Source of the DNA: OCS116 sp051531935
GTDB taxonomy: Bacteria; Pseudomonadota; Alphaproteobacteria; Rhizobiales; OSC116
Direction: 5' to 3'
Assembly: GCA_051531935.1 (NCBI GenBank)
Contig: JAOPTR010000009.1
Span: 1-64,000, forward strand
DNA: 64,000 nt
Position numbers and translations under genes: made by a program. Position 1 is the stretch's first letter; every line of letters begins with the position of its first letter. This document shows, piece by piece, positions 1 through 8,637 of this stretch. The notes beneath the pieces are model-generated. The model ran no database searches and was not told the DNA's origin. It worked only from the letters and a program-made list of their open reading frames with translations.

Positions 1-60
1 AAGAGATGGCTCAGCTCTTTTTCCATGTGGGGTCATTATGTGTGTGGGTAGCGCTACTGC
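1..60. repeat. Partial copy of dispersed hairpin-rich repeat
   Basis: This stretch repeats almost exactly at 177-237: both begin AAGAGATGGCTCAGCTC and run through a TGTG-rich segment into GGTAGCGCT. It is therefore the 3-prime end of one repeat unit followed directly by a second unit. A third, more diverged copy of the same segment lies at about 40625-40680. No open reading frame here looks coding. Confidence 0.75.
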
Positions 61-64
61 TTAA

Positions 65-237
65 GCTCTGGAAGACTCATCTTTTACGTTCGGCTGCGCC
101 TCTCTGTGGCACTGGCGTGCGTTCGCTCNNNNNNNNNNNNNNNNNNNNNNNNNNNNNNNNNNNNNNNNGTTCGCCGAAGAGATGGCTCAGCTCTTTTTCC
201 ATGTGGGTCGTTATGTGTTTTGGGTAGCGCTCCTGTT
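65..237. repeat. Dispersed repeat unit interrupted by the assembly gap
   Basis: The unit starts GCTCTGGAAG, continues through a TTCGGCTGCGCCTCTCT segment, is broken by 40 Ns and resumes GTTCGCCGAAGAGATGG. The copy at 40511-40680 has the same ordered blocks with substitutions and is intact. Its middle, corresponding to the missing bases here, contains inverted repeats, which may explain why assembly failed at this point. It looks like an intergenic structured repeat rather than a gene or a transposase-bearing element. Confidence 0.7.
129..168. other. Assembly gap of 40 Ns
   Basis: Forty consecutive undetermined bases sit inside the repeat unit. The round number suggests a scaffold placeholder rather than a measured length, so the true spacing and even the join are uncertain. 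Confidence 0.95.
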
Positions 238-277
238 GAGGCTTTTCTTTTGCCATGCCGACAAGGTCTGCTACCAA

Positions 278-880
278 TTAATCCGCTACCTCTAGCTCCA
301 ACAAACCAATCAACGTATCAATATCCAGTGGTTGGCTATGCCTATGTGCGTTATTAATCACACCATTGCGTTCAAAATTCACATACCCCTCAAGCATTGT
401 CCAAACCGCAATTTGGGTTAATTCTGCACTTCCGTGCTTCGGCTTAAAAGGCGCGCAAATGTCTATTAGAACTTGGTATGCGCCATCAGCCGCCTCTATC
501 CATTCTGGTTCATCTTCAAAACATCTAGCTTTGTTAAAAATAATGCTCGCCAATGCCGTGTTTTCGCGCGAAAACTTTACATAGCCTTTGCTACACCCCC
601 GCAATCGCGATATTGGGTCATTGTCAGCATCTTCAATATTTTTAATCATTTCAGCAGCAAACAGCTTATATCCACGGGTAACTATTGCAGTCACCAAGCC
701 TTTTAACCCTCTAAAATGGTGCGCAGGTGCAGCATGTGATACGCCTGCCCGTGCCGCACATTTGCGCAATGTAAGTGCGTCAATGCCACCCTCGTCCAAA
801 AGTTCTATTCCCGCCAAAACCAGTGCTTCACGTAGGTTTCCATGGTGATGAGGCTTGCTTTTTTTTGTTTTATCAATCAT
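278..880 (-). CDS. TetR/AcrR family transcriptional regulator
   Basis: The N-terminal part has the TetR DNA-binding helix-turn-helix, seen as NLREALVLAGIELLDEGG followed by LTLRKCAARAGVSHAAPAHHF. The variable C-terminal half should bind a ligand and dimerise; its ligand cannot be read from sequence. I chose the ATG at 880 because GGATGAT lies just upstream and this leaves a pair of operator-like palindromes (898-941) outside the gene; in-frame ATGs at 904 and 916 are alternatives. It diverges from the DUF2306 gene at 959, so autoregulation and control of that gene and perhaps the following exporter are inferred. The start is less certain than the family. Confidence 0.85.
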   Translation of the reverse strand: MIDKTKKSKPHHHGNLREALVLAGIELLDEGGIDALTLRKCAARAGVSHAAPAHHFRGLKGLVTAIVTRGYKLFAAEMIKNIEDADNDPISRLRGCSKGYVKFSRENTALASIIFNKARCFEDEPEWIEAADGAYQVLIDICAPFKPKHGSAELTQIAVWTMLEGYVNFERNGVINNAHRHSQPLDIDTLIGLLELEVAD

Positions 881-897
881 ATCATCCAATCTATTGA

Positions 898-941
898 TTG
901 ACATTGTAAAGATCAAGTATTATATAACTTTACACTGTAAA
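898..941. promoter_or_regulatory. Two operator-like palindromes between tetR and DUF2306 gene
   Basis: TTTACACTGTAAA at 929-941 is a 13-base palindrome. A second, imperfect copy, TTGACATTGTAAAG, lies at 898-911, about 30 bases away centre to centre. Paired palindromes between a TetR gene and its divergent neighbour are typical binding sites of that regulator. Binding itself is inferred. Confidence 0.5.
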
Positions 942-958
942 TATAAAGGCTATTCCCC

Positions 959-1591
959 ATGAATTTTACCAAAATATTAAAACCCACTGGCTGGCTGTTG
1001 ATGAGCATACTCGTTATCGCTGTTAGCATATATACCATCAAATATTTCCGCCCCGGCATGCCCAATGCCTTCCAACCCGAAATTTATAAAGCCTATGCGC
1101 TCGAATTGCGCATTCACATTGCAGGCGGCATCATTGCAGCGCTTGCTGGCCTCACTCAATTTTGGGGCAAGTTCCGTAATAAACATAAAAATATACACCG
1201 CTGGTTCGGCTTTATATACATTGCCTGCGTTGCCGTTTCGGCACCTATAGGGCTTATCCTCGCCACCGTATCTAGGGGTGGCTTTGTTACCCATGTTGGT
1301 TTTGGTATTTTGTCCATTTTGTGGGCATTCACCACTTTCAAGGCGCTCTATCACGTCACACAAGGGCAAATTCAACTTCATAAACAATGGATGCTACGAT
1401 CTTATGCGCTCACTTTTGCTTTCGTAACCTTGCGCGCATGGCTAGGCGCTTTCATCGCTTCAGGCATTCCAGAGGATCAAGCCTATCAAACCGTGTCTTG
1501 GTTATGTTGGGTATCAAATCTGCTAATCGTCGAATATCTAATTGTCAGAAAACTAACAAAACCCCTTTCGCGCGTCGCACATTCTGGTTAA
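959..1591 (+). CDS. DUF2306 integral membrane protein
   Basis: The 210-residue product has about six hydrophobic segments and the DUF2306 layout, with conserved histidines in LRIHIAGGIIAALAGLTQFW near residues 45-65 and LHKQWMLRSYALTFAFVTLR near 140-160. The biochemical role of the family is not established. It is transcribed divergently from the TetR gene and sits nine bases before a LysE-type exporter, so the two probably form a small TetR-controlled operon. An AAGG upstream of the ATG is the likely ribosome binding site. Confidence 0.8.
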   Translation: MNFTKILKPTGWLLMSILVIAVSIYTIKYFRPGMPNAFQPEIYKAYALELRIHIAGGIIAALAGLTQFWGKFRNKHKNIHRWFGFIYIACVAVSAPIGLILATVSRGGFVTHVGFGILSILWAFTTFKALYHVTQGQIQLHKQWMLRSYALTFAFVTLRAWLGAFIASGIPEDQAYQTVSWLCWVSNLLIVEYLIVRKLTKPLSRVAHSG

Positions 1592-1599
1592 TATAAGCT

Positions 1600-2217
1600 A
1601 TGACTTTCGAATCTTTACTCTTATTTGCAGGCCTACTCACCGTGGCTTGCATCATTCCAGGCCCAGGTGTTATCACCCTATTGTCTCGTACTTTAGGCAG
1701 TGGTTGGTCATCGGGTATGGCATTCCTTATTGGCATCACCCTTGGCGATCTAATATTTGTCACACTGGCCTTTTTGGGTATGGCCGCTTTGGCACAAAAT
1801 ATGGGCGATTTATTCCAATGGATAAAATGGGCAGGTGCGGCATTTTTGGTCTATATGGGCTATCAACTTATCACCTCCAAGGGCCAAAGCTTTAATTTTC
1901 AAAAAAACACGGTAAAAACATCTGGTTATCTAGATGTAAGTAGCGGCTTATTGCTCACCTTGGGCAATCCAAAACCACTTATTTTTTATGCCGCCATCAT
2001 GCCACAAGTGCTTGATGTCACGCAAATCAGCATGGTCGAATTTTCATTGGTTCTACTCACTGTGGTCATTGTGCTTTTTACGGTTTGCTGCACTTATATT
2101 TGGCTCGCGACAAAAGCCGCTAAATATCTAACCAGTCAAAAGATGCAACAACGCCTAAGCCAAGGCTCAGGAGCCGTTTTATTAGGCACCGCAACATGGG
2201 TAGCTCTTAAAGCATAA
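1600..2217 (+). CDS. LysE/RhtB family amino-acid exporter
   Basis: The 205-residue inner-membrane protein has the usual six hydrophobic segments and the family signature near the N-terminus, PGPGVITLLSRTLGSGWSSG, followed by GITLGDLIFVTLAFLG. The family exports amino acids or small polar metabolites; homoserine-lactone and threonine exporters are included, and the exact substrate is unknown here. It follows the DUF2306 gene with an eight-base gap and is likely co-transcribed with it. Confidence 0.88.
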   Translation: MTFESLLLFAGLLTVACIIPGPGVITLLSRTLGSGWSSGMAFLIGITLGDLIFVTLAFLGMAALAQNMGDLFQWIKWAGAAFLVYMGYQLITSKGQSFNFQKNTVKTSGYLDVSSGLLLTLGNPKPLIFYAAIMPQVLDVTQISMVEFSLVLLTVVIVLFTVCCTYIWLATKAAKYLTSQKMQQRLSQGSGAVLLGTATWVALKA

Positions 2218-2303
2218 TCACCGCCTGTGCATAAGACAAAGGCTTCTATATTTTTCATTTTTACCCAACAACACATCTCTACAAATGAAATCAAGGTAAG
2301 CAT

Positions 2304-2317
2304 TTGATTTAAATCAA
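2304..2317. promoter_or_regulatory. Perfect FNR-type box upstream of gyrB
   Basis: TTGATTTAAATCAA matches the Fnr/FixK consensus TTGAT-N4-ATCAA at all ten conserved positions and is fully palindromic. It lies 87 bases after the LysE gene and about 150 bases before gyrB. A palindromic 12-mer, TAAAGCGCTTTA, follows at 2401-2412. Whether the box controls gyrB, a small RNA or nothing is unknown. Confidence 0.55.
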
Positions 2318-2469
2318 TATTTCTTCCTGACAATCTGCTTTCCATTATTTACGTCAATGTGAATTTTCTGAGACTTCAACCCTGCGCCACAAACCATCGC
2401 TAAAGCGCTTTAAAATTTCTTAATTTTGGCTTTATGAGTTATAAATAGAGACGAATCAATCATACAGAT

Positions 2470-4929
2470 GTGGACATAAATATGAGCGAGAATTCAACAC
2501 CAAACAATGAGTCTGAAACTGGCAGTTCAGAAGAATATGGCGCTGATTCAATCAAAGTCTTAAAAGGCCTCGATGCTGTGCGTAAACGCCCAGGCATGTA
2601 TATTGGCGACACTGATGATGGTTCAGGTTTACATCACATGGTATATGAAGCTGTCGATAACGCCATTGACGAAGCTTTGGCTGGTCATTGCGATGCGGTT
2701 CATGTTGGTATTCATCAAGATGGCTCTATTTCTGTACGTGATAATGGGCGCGGTATTCCTGTTGACATTCATAAAGAAGAAGGCGTGTCCGCTGCCGAAG
2801 TTATCATGACACAGCTACATGCTGGCGGTAAATTCGATAATAACAGCTATAAAGTTTCTGGCGGTTTGCATGGCGTGGGTGTTTCAGTTGTTAACGCTTT
2901 GTCTGTTTGGCTTAAATTGCGCATTTGGCGTAATGATAAAGAACATGAAATTAATTTCACTCATGGTGTGGCAGATGCACCACTGGCCGTTGTTGCCGAT
3001 GCAAAAGGCGAAAAAGGCACAGAAATCTCATTCATGCCGTCAACTGAAACCTTCACCATGATTGAGTTTGAGTTTGCGACATTGGAGCATCGCTTACGCG
3101 AATTGGCATTTTTAAACTCAGGCGTTATGATTACCCTTACCGATCACCGCCCTACCGAAAAACTCAAAGTCGAAATGATGTATGAAGGTGGCTTGGAAGA
3201 ATATGTGCGTTATCTTGACCGTACAAAAACCCCATTGCTCGAAAAACCAATCCTAGTCAATGTCGAAAATGATGAAGGCATGACTGTTGAAGCTGCGTTA
3301 TGGTGGAATGATAGCTATCATGAAAATGTTATGTGCTTTACCAATAACATTCCACAACGCGATGGTGGCACCCATTTGGCGGGCTTTAGAGCCGCACTCA
3401 CACGTACAATTAACAGCTATGCCACATCTTCAGGCATTGCAAAACGAGAAAAAGTTTCAATCTCTGGTGACGACAGCCGCGAAGGCCTGACATGTGTTTT
3501 ATCTGTTAAAATTCCAGACCCTAAATTCTCTAGCCAAACCAAAGACAAATTGGTTTCATCCGAGGTGCGCCCCGTGGTGGAAAGCGCTATGGGCGGTTCA
3601 CTAGGGCAGTATTTTGAAGAACATCCTAATGAGGCCAAAACCATTATTGGCAAAATTGCCGAAGCGGCTGCCGCGCGTGAAGCCGCGCGTCGTGCGCGTG
3701 AACTAACCCGTCGTAAAGGTGTGTTAGACATTGCAAGCTTGCCTGGTAAACTTGCCGATTGTCAGGAAAGAGATCCTGCCAAAGCTGAATTATTCATCGT
3801 GGAAGGGGACTCTGCGGGCGGCTCTGCCAAACAAGGCCGTAACCGTAAAAACCAAGCCATTTTGCCATTGCGCGGTAAAATTCTAAATGTTGAACGTGCC
3901 CGTTTTGATAAAATGTTATCTTCAGAACAAGTCGGTACGCTGATCACAGCCCTAGGCTGCGGCATTGGCCGCGAAGAGTTTAACATTGAAAAATTACGCT
4001 ACCACAAAATCATCATTATGACCGATGCTGACGTCGATGGCGCGCATATTCGCACTTTGTTACTGACTTTCTTCTACCGTCAAATGCCTGAATTGATCGA
4101 AAAAGGCTATCTCTATATTGCCCAACCACCACTTTATAAAGTGCGCCGTGGCAAGGCCGAGCAATATCTAAAAGACGAAGAAGCTATGCAAAATTATCTT
4201 GTCAACACAGGTATTGATGGTGGTGTTTTACGTTTACACTCGGGTGAACAACGCATGGGTAACGACCTGTTAGACACTGTAAGCAAGGCGCGTGAGGTAA
4301 AAGCTACAATTGATCGCGTTTCCGTAACTTATCCTAAATTCATTGTCGAACAAGCTGCTATTGCGGGTATTTTAGACCCTGAAATGCTTTCAAATGATGA
4401 TAATGCGCAAAAATCGGCCGAATTTGTGGCTGCACGATTAGATGGCATTAGCGATGAATTTGAAAAAGGTTGGGCTGGTAAAGCTTTGGACGATGGCGGG
4501 TTAGAATTTACCCGCACATTGCGTGGCGTAAGCGAAACTCATATATTGGACAAACATTTTATGGCTTCATCAGAAGCGCGTAAACTCAACAAACTAGCGG
4601 CACATTTACAAGAAGTTTATGAAAAAATGGGCACGTTTACATTGAAAGAAGTTAGCTCAGATGTATATGGCCCTGTTAGCTTCTTAACCACCATCTTCGC
4701 CGCAGGGCGTAAGGGTTTAAGCCTACAACGCTATAAAGGCTTGGGCGAAATGAACCCCGAACAATTGTGGGAAACCACACTGGATGATAGCGCTCGTACA
4801 TTGCTGCAAGTGCAAGTTGATCGTTTAGACGAGGCTGATGATATCTTCACCAAGCTTATGGGCGATGTGGTTGAGCCAAGGCGTGAATTTATCGAATCCA
4901 ATGCGCTTAGAGCCGATGTTGATGCTTAA
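2470..4929 (+). CDS. gyrB: DNA gyrase subunit B
   Basis: GyrB is the ATPase subunit of the A2B2 gyrase that introduces negative supercoils. The GHKL ATPase domain shows NAIDEALAGH, DNGRGIPVD and GGLHGVGVSVVNAL. The TOPRIM domain has EGDSAGGSA at about residue 445 and DADVDG at about 519. A long insert typical of Gram-negative GyrB follows before the C-terminal QRYKGLGEMNPEQLWETT. The 819-residue length fits alphaproteobacteria. The frame opens at a GTG at 2470, but an ATG at 2482 is an equally possible start because neither has a clear ribosome binding site. It is followed by a penicillin-binding protein gene on the same strand. Confidence 0.98.
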   Translation: MDINMSENSTPNNESETGSSEEYGADSIKVLKGLDAVRKRPGMYIGDTDDGSGLHHMVYEAVDNAIDEALAGHCDAVHVGIHQDGSISVRDNGRGIPVDIHKEEGVSAAEVIMTQLHAGGKFDNNSYKVSGGLHGVGVSVVNALSVWLKLRIWRNDKEHEINFTHGVADAPLAVVADAKGEKGTEISFMPSTETFTMIEFEFATLEHRLRELAFLNSGVMITLTDHRPTEKLKVEMMYEGGLEEYVRYLDRTKTPLLEKPILVNVENDEGMTVEAALWWNDSYHENVMCFTNNIPQRDGGTHLAGFRAALTRTINSYATSSGIAKREKVSISGDDSREGLTCVLSVKIPDPKFSSQTKDKLVSSEVRPVVESAMGGSLGQYFEEHPNEAKTIIGKIAEAAAAREAARRARELTRRKGVLDIASLPGKLADCQERDPAKAELFIVEGDSAGGSAKQGRNRKNQAILPLRGKILNVERARFDKMLSSEQVGTLITALGCGIGREEFNIEKLRYHKIIIMTDADVDGAHIRTLLLTFFYRQMPELIEKGYLYIAQPPLYKVRRGKAEQYLKDEEAMQNYLVNTGIDGGVLRLHSGEQRMGNDLLDTVSKAREVKATIDRVSVTYPKFIVEQAAIAGILDPEMLSNDDNAQKSAEFVAARLDGISDEFEKGWAGKALDDGGLEFTRTLRGVSETHILDKHFMASSEARKLNKLAAHLQEVYEKMGTFTLKEVSSDVYGPVSFLTTIFAAGRKGLSLQRYKGLGEMNPEQLWETTLDDSARTLLQVQVDRLDEADDIFTKLMGDVVEPRREFIESNALRADVDA

Positions 4930-5010
4930 AAATTCATAAAATATTAAGCGTGAATCTGTATATTTTATCTATCAAAATTAGATAAAATTTGAACTCGGAT
5001 TCGCGCTAAA

Positions 5011-7098
5011 ATGGCCAAACAACCACCCAAAAAGACGCCAAAAACAGCCGCAAAAGCCGCGCCAAAAACTGGGGCGAAAACTGGGACGAAAAAGCCCATG
5101 AAGCGCCCGCAAAGCGCTCAAAATCGGCCTAAAACGGCTCAAAAGAGCCCAAAAAAGCCTCAAAATTCATCTAAAAAGGCCATAAACAGGCCAAAAAATC
5201 GTAAAAAATCGACAAAAAAACAAGCAATGTGGTGGCGGATTACAAAATTCATCACCTATTGGTTAAGCTTTTTAGCAGCGCTTGGTTTTATCGCAGGTGG
5301 TGCAGTATTTTTATATTTATCGCTCGATTTGCCAAACCCAGACACACTTAGATTACCGCAATCTGTCCCCACGGTTACCATCACCACATCGGATGGAGAA
5401 ATATTGACGCACAGAGCCGCGCAAGAATCTGGCCATATTGCCATTAAGCTCGTGCCAAAACATACAAAACAGGCCTTTATCGCTATTGAGGACAGAAGTT
5501 TTTACAGCCACGGTGGGGTGAATATTTTTGGCATTATGCGTGCCGCGATTACCAATTTAGTTAAGGGCACAAGGCAAGGCGGCAGTACAATTACGCAGCA
5601 GCTTGCAAAAATGCTTTATTTAAAACCCGAACAACGGCTTAAACGTAAAGTGCAAGAAGCTATGTTGGCGGTATGGTTGGAGAGTAAATATGAAAAAGAC
5701 AAATTACTCGAGCTTTATTTAAACCGCGCTTATTATGGCGCTGGTGCCAACGGAATTGAAGCCGCGGCACAAAAATATTTTGACAAATCGGCACGTTATC
5801 TCACGATAAGTGAATCCGCACTATTAGCAGGTTTGATGAAAGCCCCATCGGCATATAACCCGATACGCCACCCCGAAAAAGCAAAAGCACGGCAAAAACT
5901 AGTGCTGAACGCTATGTTTGAAGAAGGCTATATCAGCCAAAAACAAATGACAGCAGCAAGCCAAGCCGCACTAGGTTTACGCAATACCAATGTTGCCTCG
6001 CAAGGGCAGTATGCTGCCGATTGGGTGATGCGCGAAATGCGGGGCATTGCAGGAGATTTAACAGGTGACATTGTGGTTGAAGCAACCATTGACCCCTATT
6101 TGCAGCAGGTTGCCGAAAATGCGCTTAACGCAGTGATGCAAGAAAATGGCAAAGCATTTAAAGCCGAACAAGCAGCACTTATATTGATGGATAGAAATGG
6201 TGCCGTACGCGCTATGGTTGGTGGGCGTGATTATGGCACATCGAGCTTTAACCGCGTGATAAATGCCAAGCGCCAACCTGGGTCGGTGTTCAAACCATTT
6301 GTTTATTTGGCCGCTTTGGAGAAGGGCTTTACACCCTCTAATATTCTACAAGATGCGCCAATAAGCTTTAAAGGCTGGGCGCCTAAAAATTATGGAAACA
6401 AATATTACGGCAGCGTAACAATGCGGGAAAGCCTCGCAAAATCAATGAATAGCGTGGCTTTAAGACTTGCCAAAAATGTCGGTGCAAAGCGCATTATTGA
6501 AGTGGCGCGTCGACTGGGCATCAGCTCTGAACTACGCAAAGACTTGTCGATTGCATTGGGCACGAGTGAGGTTAGCTTACAAGAATTAACATCTGCATAT
6601 TTACCGTTCATGAACGGAGGGCTGGCGGCCGAAGCACATGTGGTGACACGCATTGCACATAGCGAAGGCGGCGCAATTTACCAACATCGAAACCATAATA
6701 ATGATCGGTTATTCAGCAATGCCCATGCCCGCCAAATGAATGACATGCTATTTGCGGTTACGGATTGGGGAACAGGCAAGCGCGCTAGAATTGACAATTT
6801 CAAAGCTTTTGGCAAGACAGGCACCACTCAGAATTATAAGGATGGTTGGTTTGTTGGTTATACCAGTGAGTATATTGCAGGTATATGGGTGGGGAATGAT
6901 GATAACAAGCCCACCAATAAAGTAACGGGCGGTAATTTGCCCGCTCAAATCTGGCATGACCTTATGGCGCATATTCATAATGGTTTAAATGACAATAGCC
7001 TTGGCGAAAATGTTGACTTTTCTGGTGGTACAGAAGAACGTTCTGGCACACCAGAAAACACACAAGGCGACGCCATTGCCGATTTGCTCAAAGGCTAA
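5011..7098 (+). CDS. Bifunctional class A penicillin-binding protein (PBP1a type)
   Basis: This inner-membrane enzyme polymerises glycan strands and cross-links peptides in the periplasm. After a 70-residue Lys/Pro/Ala-rich cytoplasmic tail and a membrane anchor near residues 78-105 comes the glycosyltransferase-51 domain, with catalytic Glu160 in EDRSFYSHGG, then GGSTITQQLAKMLYL and the RKVQEAMLAVWLE helix. The transpeptidase domain shows Ser425 in SVFK, SMN at 478-480 and KTGTT at 602-606. All catalytic motifs are present. The basic tail is unusually long and repetitive. It lies 81 bases after gyrB with no obvious terminator between them. Confidence 0.95.
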   Translation: MAKQPPKKTPKTAAKAAPKTGAKTGTKKPMKRPQSAQNRPKTAQKSPKKPQNSSKKAINRPKNRKKSTKKQAMWWRITKFITYWLSFLAALGFIAGGAVFLYLSLDLPNPDTLRLPQSVPTVTITTSDGEILTHRAAQESGHIAIKLVPKHTKQAFIAIEDRSFYSHGGVNIFGIMRAAITNLVKGTRQGGSTITQQLAKMLYLKPEQRLKRKVQEAMLAVWLESKYEKDKLLELYLNRAYYGAGANGIEAAAQKYFDKSARYLTISESALLAGLMKAPSAYNPIRHPEKAKARQKLVLNAMFEEGYISQKQMTAASQAALGLRNTNVASQGQYAADWVMREMRGIAGDLTGDIVVEATIDPYLQQVAENALNAVMQENGKAFKAEQAALILMDRNGAVRAMVGGRDYGTSSFNRVINAKRQPGSVFKPFVYLAALEKGFTPSNILQDAPISFKGWAPKNYGNKYYGSVTMRESLAKSMNSVALRLAKNVGAKRIIEVARRLGISSELRKDLSIALGTSEVSLQELTSAYLPFMNGGLAAEAHVVTRIAHSEGGAIYQHRNHNNDRLFSNAHARQMNDMLFAVTDWGTGKRARIDNFKAFGKTGTTQNYKDGWFVGYTSEYIAGIWVGNDDNKPTNKVTGGNLPAQIWHDLMAHIHNGLNDNSLGENVDFSGGTEERSGTPENTQGDAIADLLKG

Positions 7099-7557
7099 TT
7101 AGGTTTCGACTTTATATTTCCCTGCCTCAAACCCGAATGATTTTGCCAAACGGTTCCATGCGTTGATTTGAACCACCGCAAGAGTGAGTTTTGCAATCTC
7201 ATCTCGGCTGTAATGTGCCGACATAGATGTAAATGCGCCATCTAATTGAGCGTTATTATTTTGCAAGATTGTATTGCATTTTGCCCACTCCAAAAGGGCT
7301 TGTTCAGCAGCGGTATAATAATTTGTATCGCGCCAAAGCGCTACAGAGTATAACCTCAACTCTGTTTCACCTGCTGCAATGGCTTCTTTGTGATGCATGT
7401 CCAGACAATAGGCACATTCGTTTAATGCCGACACATATACTTTCATTAAACCTTGAGTTTTTTTGTCGATGAATGTAAGCGCTGACACATAGTTTTCTGT
7501 TTGCATCATGCAATCAATAACGTCTGATGGGATTTGCGGGAATGAAATTCTCGTCAT
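7099..7557 (-). CDS. Carboxymuconolactone decarboxylase / AhpD-like protein
   Basis: The 152-residue protein carries the CMD/AhpD redox motif ECAYCLDMHHKEA at about residues 47-59, with a CxxC pair and downstream histidine as in alkylhydroperoxidase AhpD-core proteins. Such proteins reduce peroxides or act in related thiol chemistry; the substrate is not predictable. AAAGGAA precedes the ATG. It diverges from a LysR regulator at 7661, which may control it, and converges head-on with the penicillin-binding protein gene with no spacing. Confidence 0.85.
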   Translation of the reverse strand: MTRISFPQIPSDVIDCMMQTENYVSALTFIDKKTQGLMKVYVSALNECAYCLDMHHKEAIAAGETELRLYSVALWRDTNYYTAAEQALLEWAKCNTILQNNNAQLDGAFTSMSAHYSRDEIAKLTLAVVQINAWNRLAKSFGFEAGKYKVET

Positions 7558-7660
7558 GTTTTTTCCTTTAAATAGTTGCCTAGAAAAGTTACATTATTCC
7601 ATATTGATATATAATATAGATTATGCGGGCTTTACTTTTGCAAAATACGCAAGGATGAAT

Positions 7661-8548
7661 ATGTTAGATACGGTCAAAATATTCTTAAAAGTTGTTGAAT
7701 TGGGCAGTTTTTCGCAAACTGCCAAAGTTCTGAACATGGCGCCCTCGTCTATCGCCCGCGCTATTGATGGTTTGGAGAATGATTTACAAACCACATTATT
7801 TAAGCGCAGCACCCGCAAATTGATATTAACTGATAAGGGGCATTTATTCCTATTGGGCGCGGGTAAATTATTAGCTGATATGGATGCCATTCGAAGCGAC
7901 TTAACCGACCAAAAAAATGAACCGCAAGGCAGATTGCGCATATCGGCCTTTGAAACTTATGGGCGGTTGATTATCTGCCCTTTATTGCCGAAATTTTTAG
8001 AAAAATACCCGCATGTCAGCATTGAGTTTGAGTTAGAAAACCGAATGTGTGATCTGGCAGCTGAAAATATAGATATAGGCATTCGCATTGGCACACCCGT
8101 GAATTCTAATTTGAAGAGCCGTATTTTGGCACCTCTGGAAACCCGCGTTTTTGCAGCACCAAAATATTTACGCAAACACCCTAAAATTACCGAGCCAAAG
8201 GATTTGGCAACGCATAATTGTTTAACCTTTACCCGCGACCATGTTGCCACCTATTGGCATTTTGAGCGCGGCAATGAATGTGAAAAAATACAAGTAAGGG
8301 GCAACTTAGCCTCCAAAGGTGGTAGTGTTTTATTGCAGACAGCTCTGGCTGGGCTTGGCGTGGTTTTAATGTCCGATTGGCTGGTCGGAAAACATGTGGA
8401 GCAAGGGCAGCTAATGCCATGTTTAGAAGATTGGCAGGCATCACTTAGCACAGGGAATAAGAGCCAGATTTATCTAGTCTATCAGGATGCTACATTCCCC
8501 AACCCATTGGTGCGCCTATTTATTGATTTCCTAATAGCAAATATTTAA
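7661..8548 (+). CDS. LysR family transcriptional regulator
   Basis: The N-terminal winged helix-turn-helix is clear: LDTVKIFLKVVELGSFSQTA and then MAPSSIARAIDGLENDL, followed by a LysR substrate-binding domain of about 200 residues. The total of about 295 residues is normal. Two ATGs six bases apart (7655 and 7661) follow AAGG; the second has correct spacing and gives the usual N-terminus. It diverges from the AhpD-like gene, and an AT-rich near-palindrome at 7601-7617 between them could be its operator. The effector is unknown. Confidence 0.9.
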   Translation: MLDTVKIFLKVVELGSFSQTAKVLNMAPSSIARAIDGLENDLQTTLFKRSTRKLILTDKGHLFLLGAGKLLADMDAIRSDLTDQKNEPQGRLRISAFETYGRLIICPLLPKFLEKYPHVSIEFELENRMCDLAAENIDIGIRIGTPVNSNLKSRILAPLETRVFAAPKYLRKHPKITEPKDLATHNCLTFTRDHVATYWHFERGNECEKIQVRGNLASKGGSVLLQTALAGLGVVLMSDWLVGKHVEQGQLMPCLEDWQASLSTGNKSQIYLVYQDATFPNPLVRLFIDFLIANI

Positions 8549-8580
8549 GGCCTATTGACCTATAACTTTTAAACGTGAAA

Positions 8581-8606
8581 GGGGTGATAGAAATATCTAC
8601 CACCCC
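8581..8606. terminator. Hairpin between convergent lysR and ribN
   Basis: GGGGTG, then TAGA, pairs with TCTA and CACCCC across a four-base loop with single bulges. On the minus strand it is followed by CTTTC rather than a long T run. Its place between convergent genes suggests a transcription stop, more likely for ribN. Confidence 0.5.
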
Positions 8607-8637
8607 CAAGCCTAGCTTCAGTTTACTAAGACCTACA

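Noticed and set aside
6..357. Three reading frames running through the N gap
   Set aside because: They are created by the undetermined bases and lie in repeat DNA; no coding pattern or ribosome site is visible.
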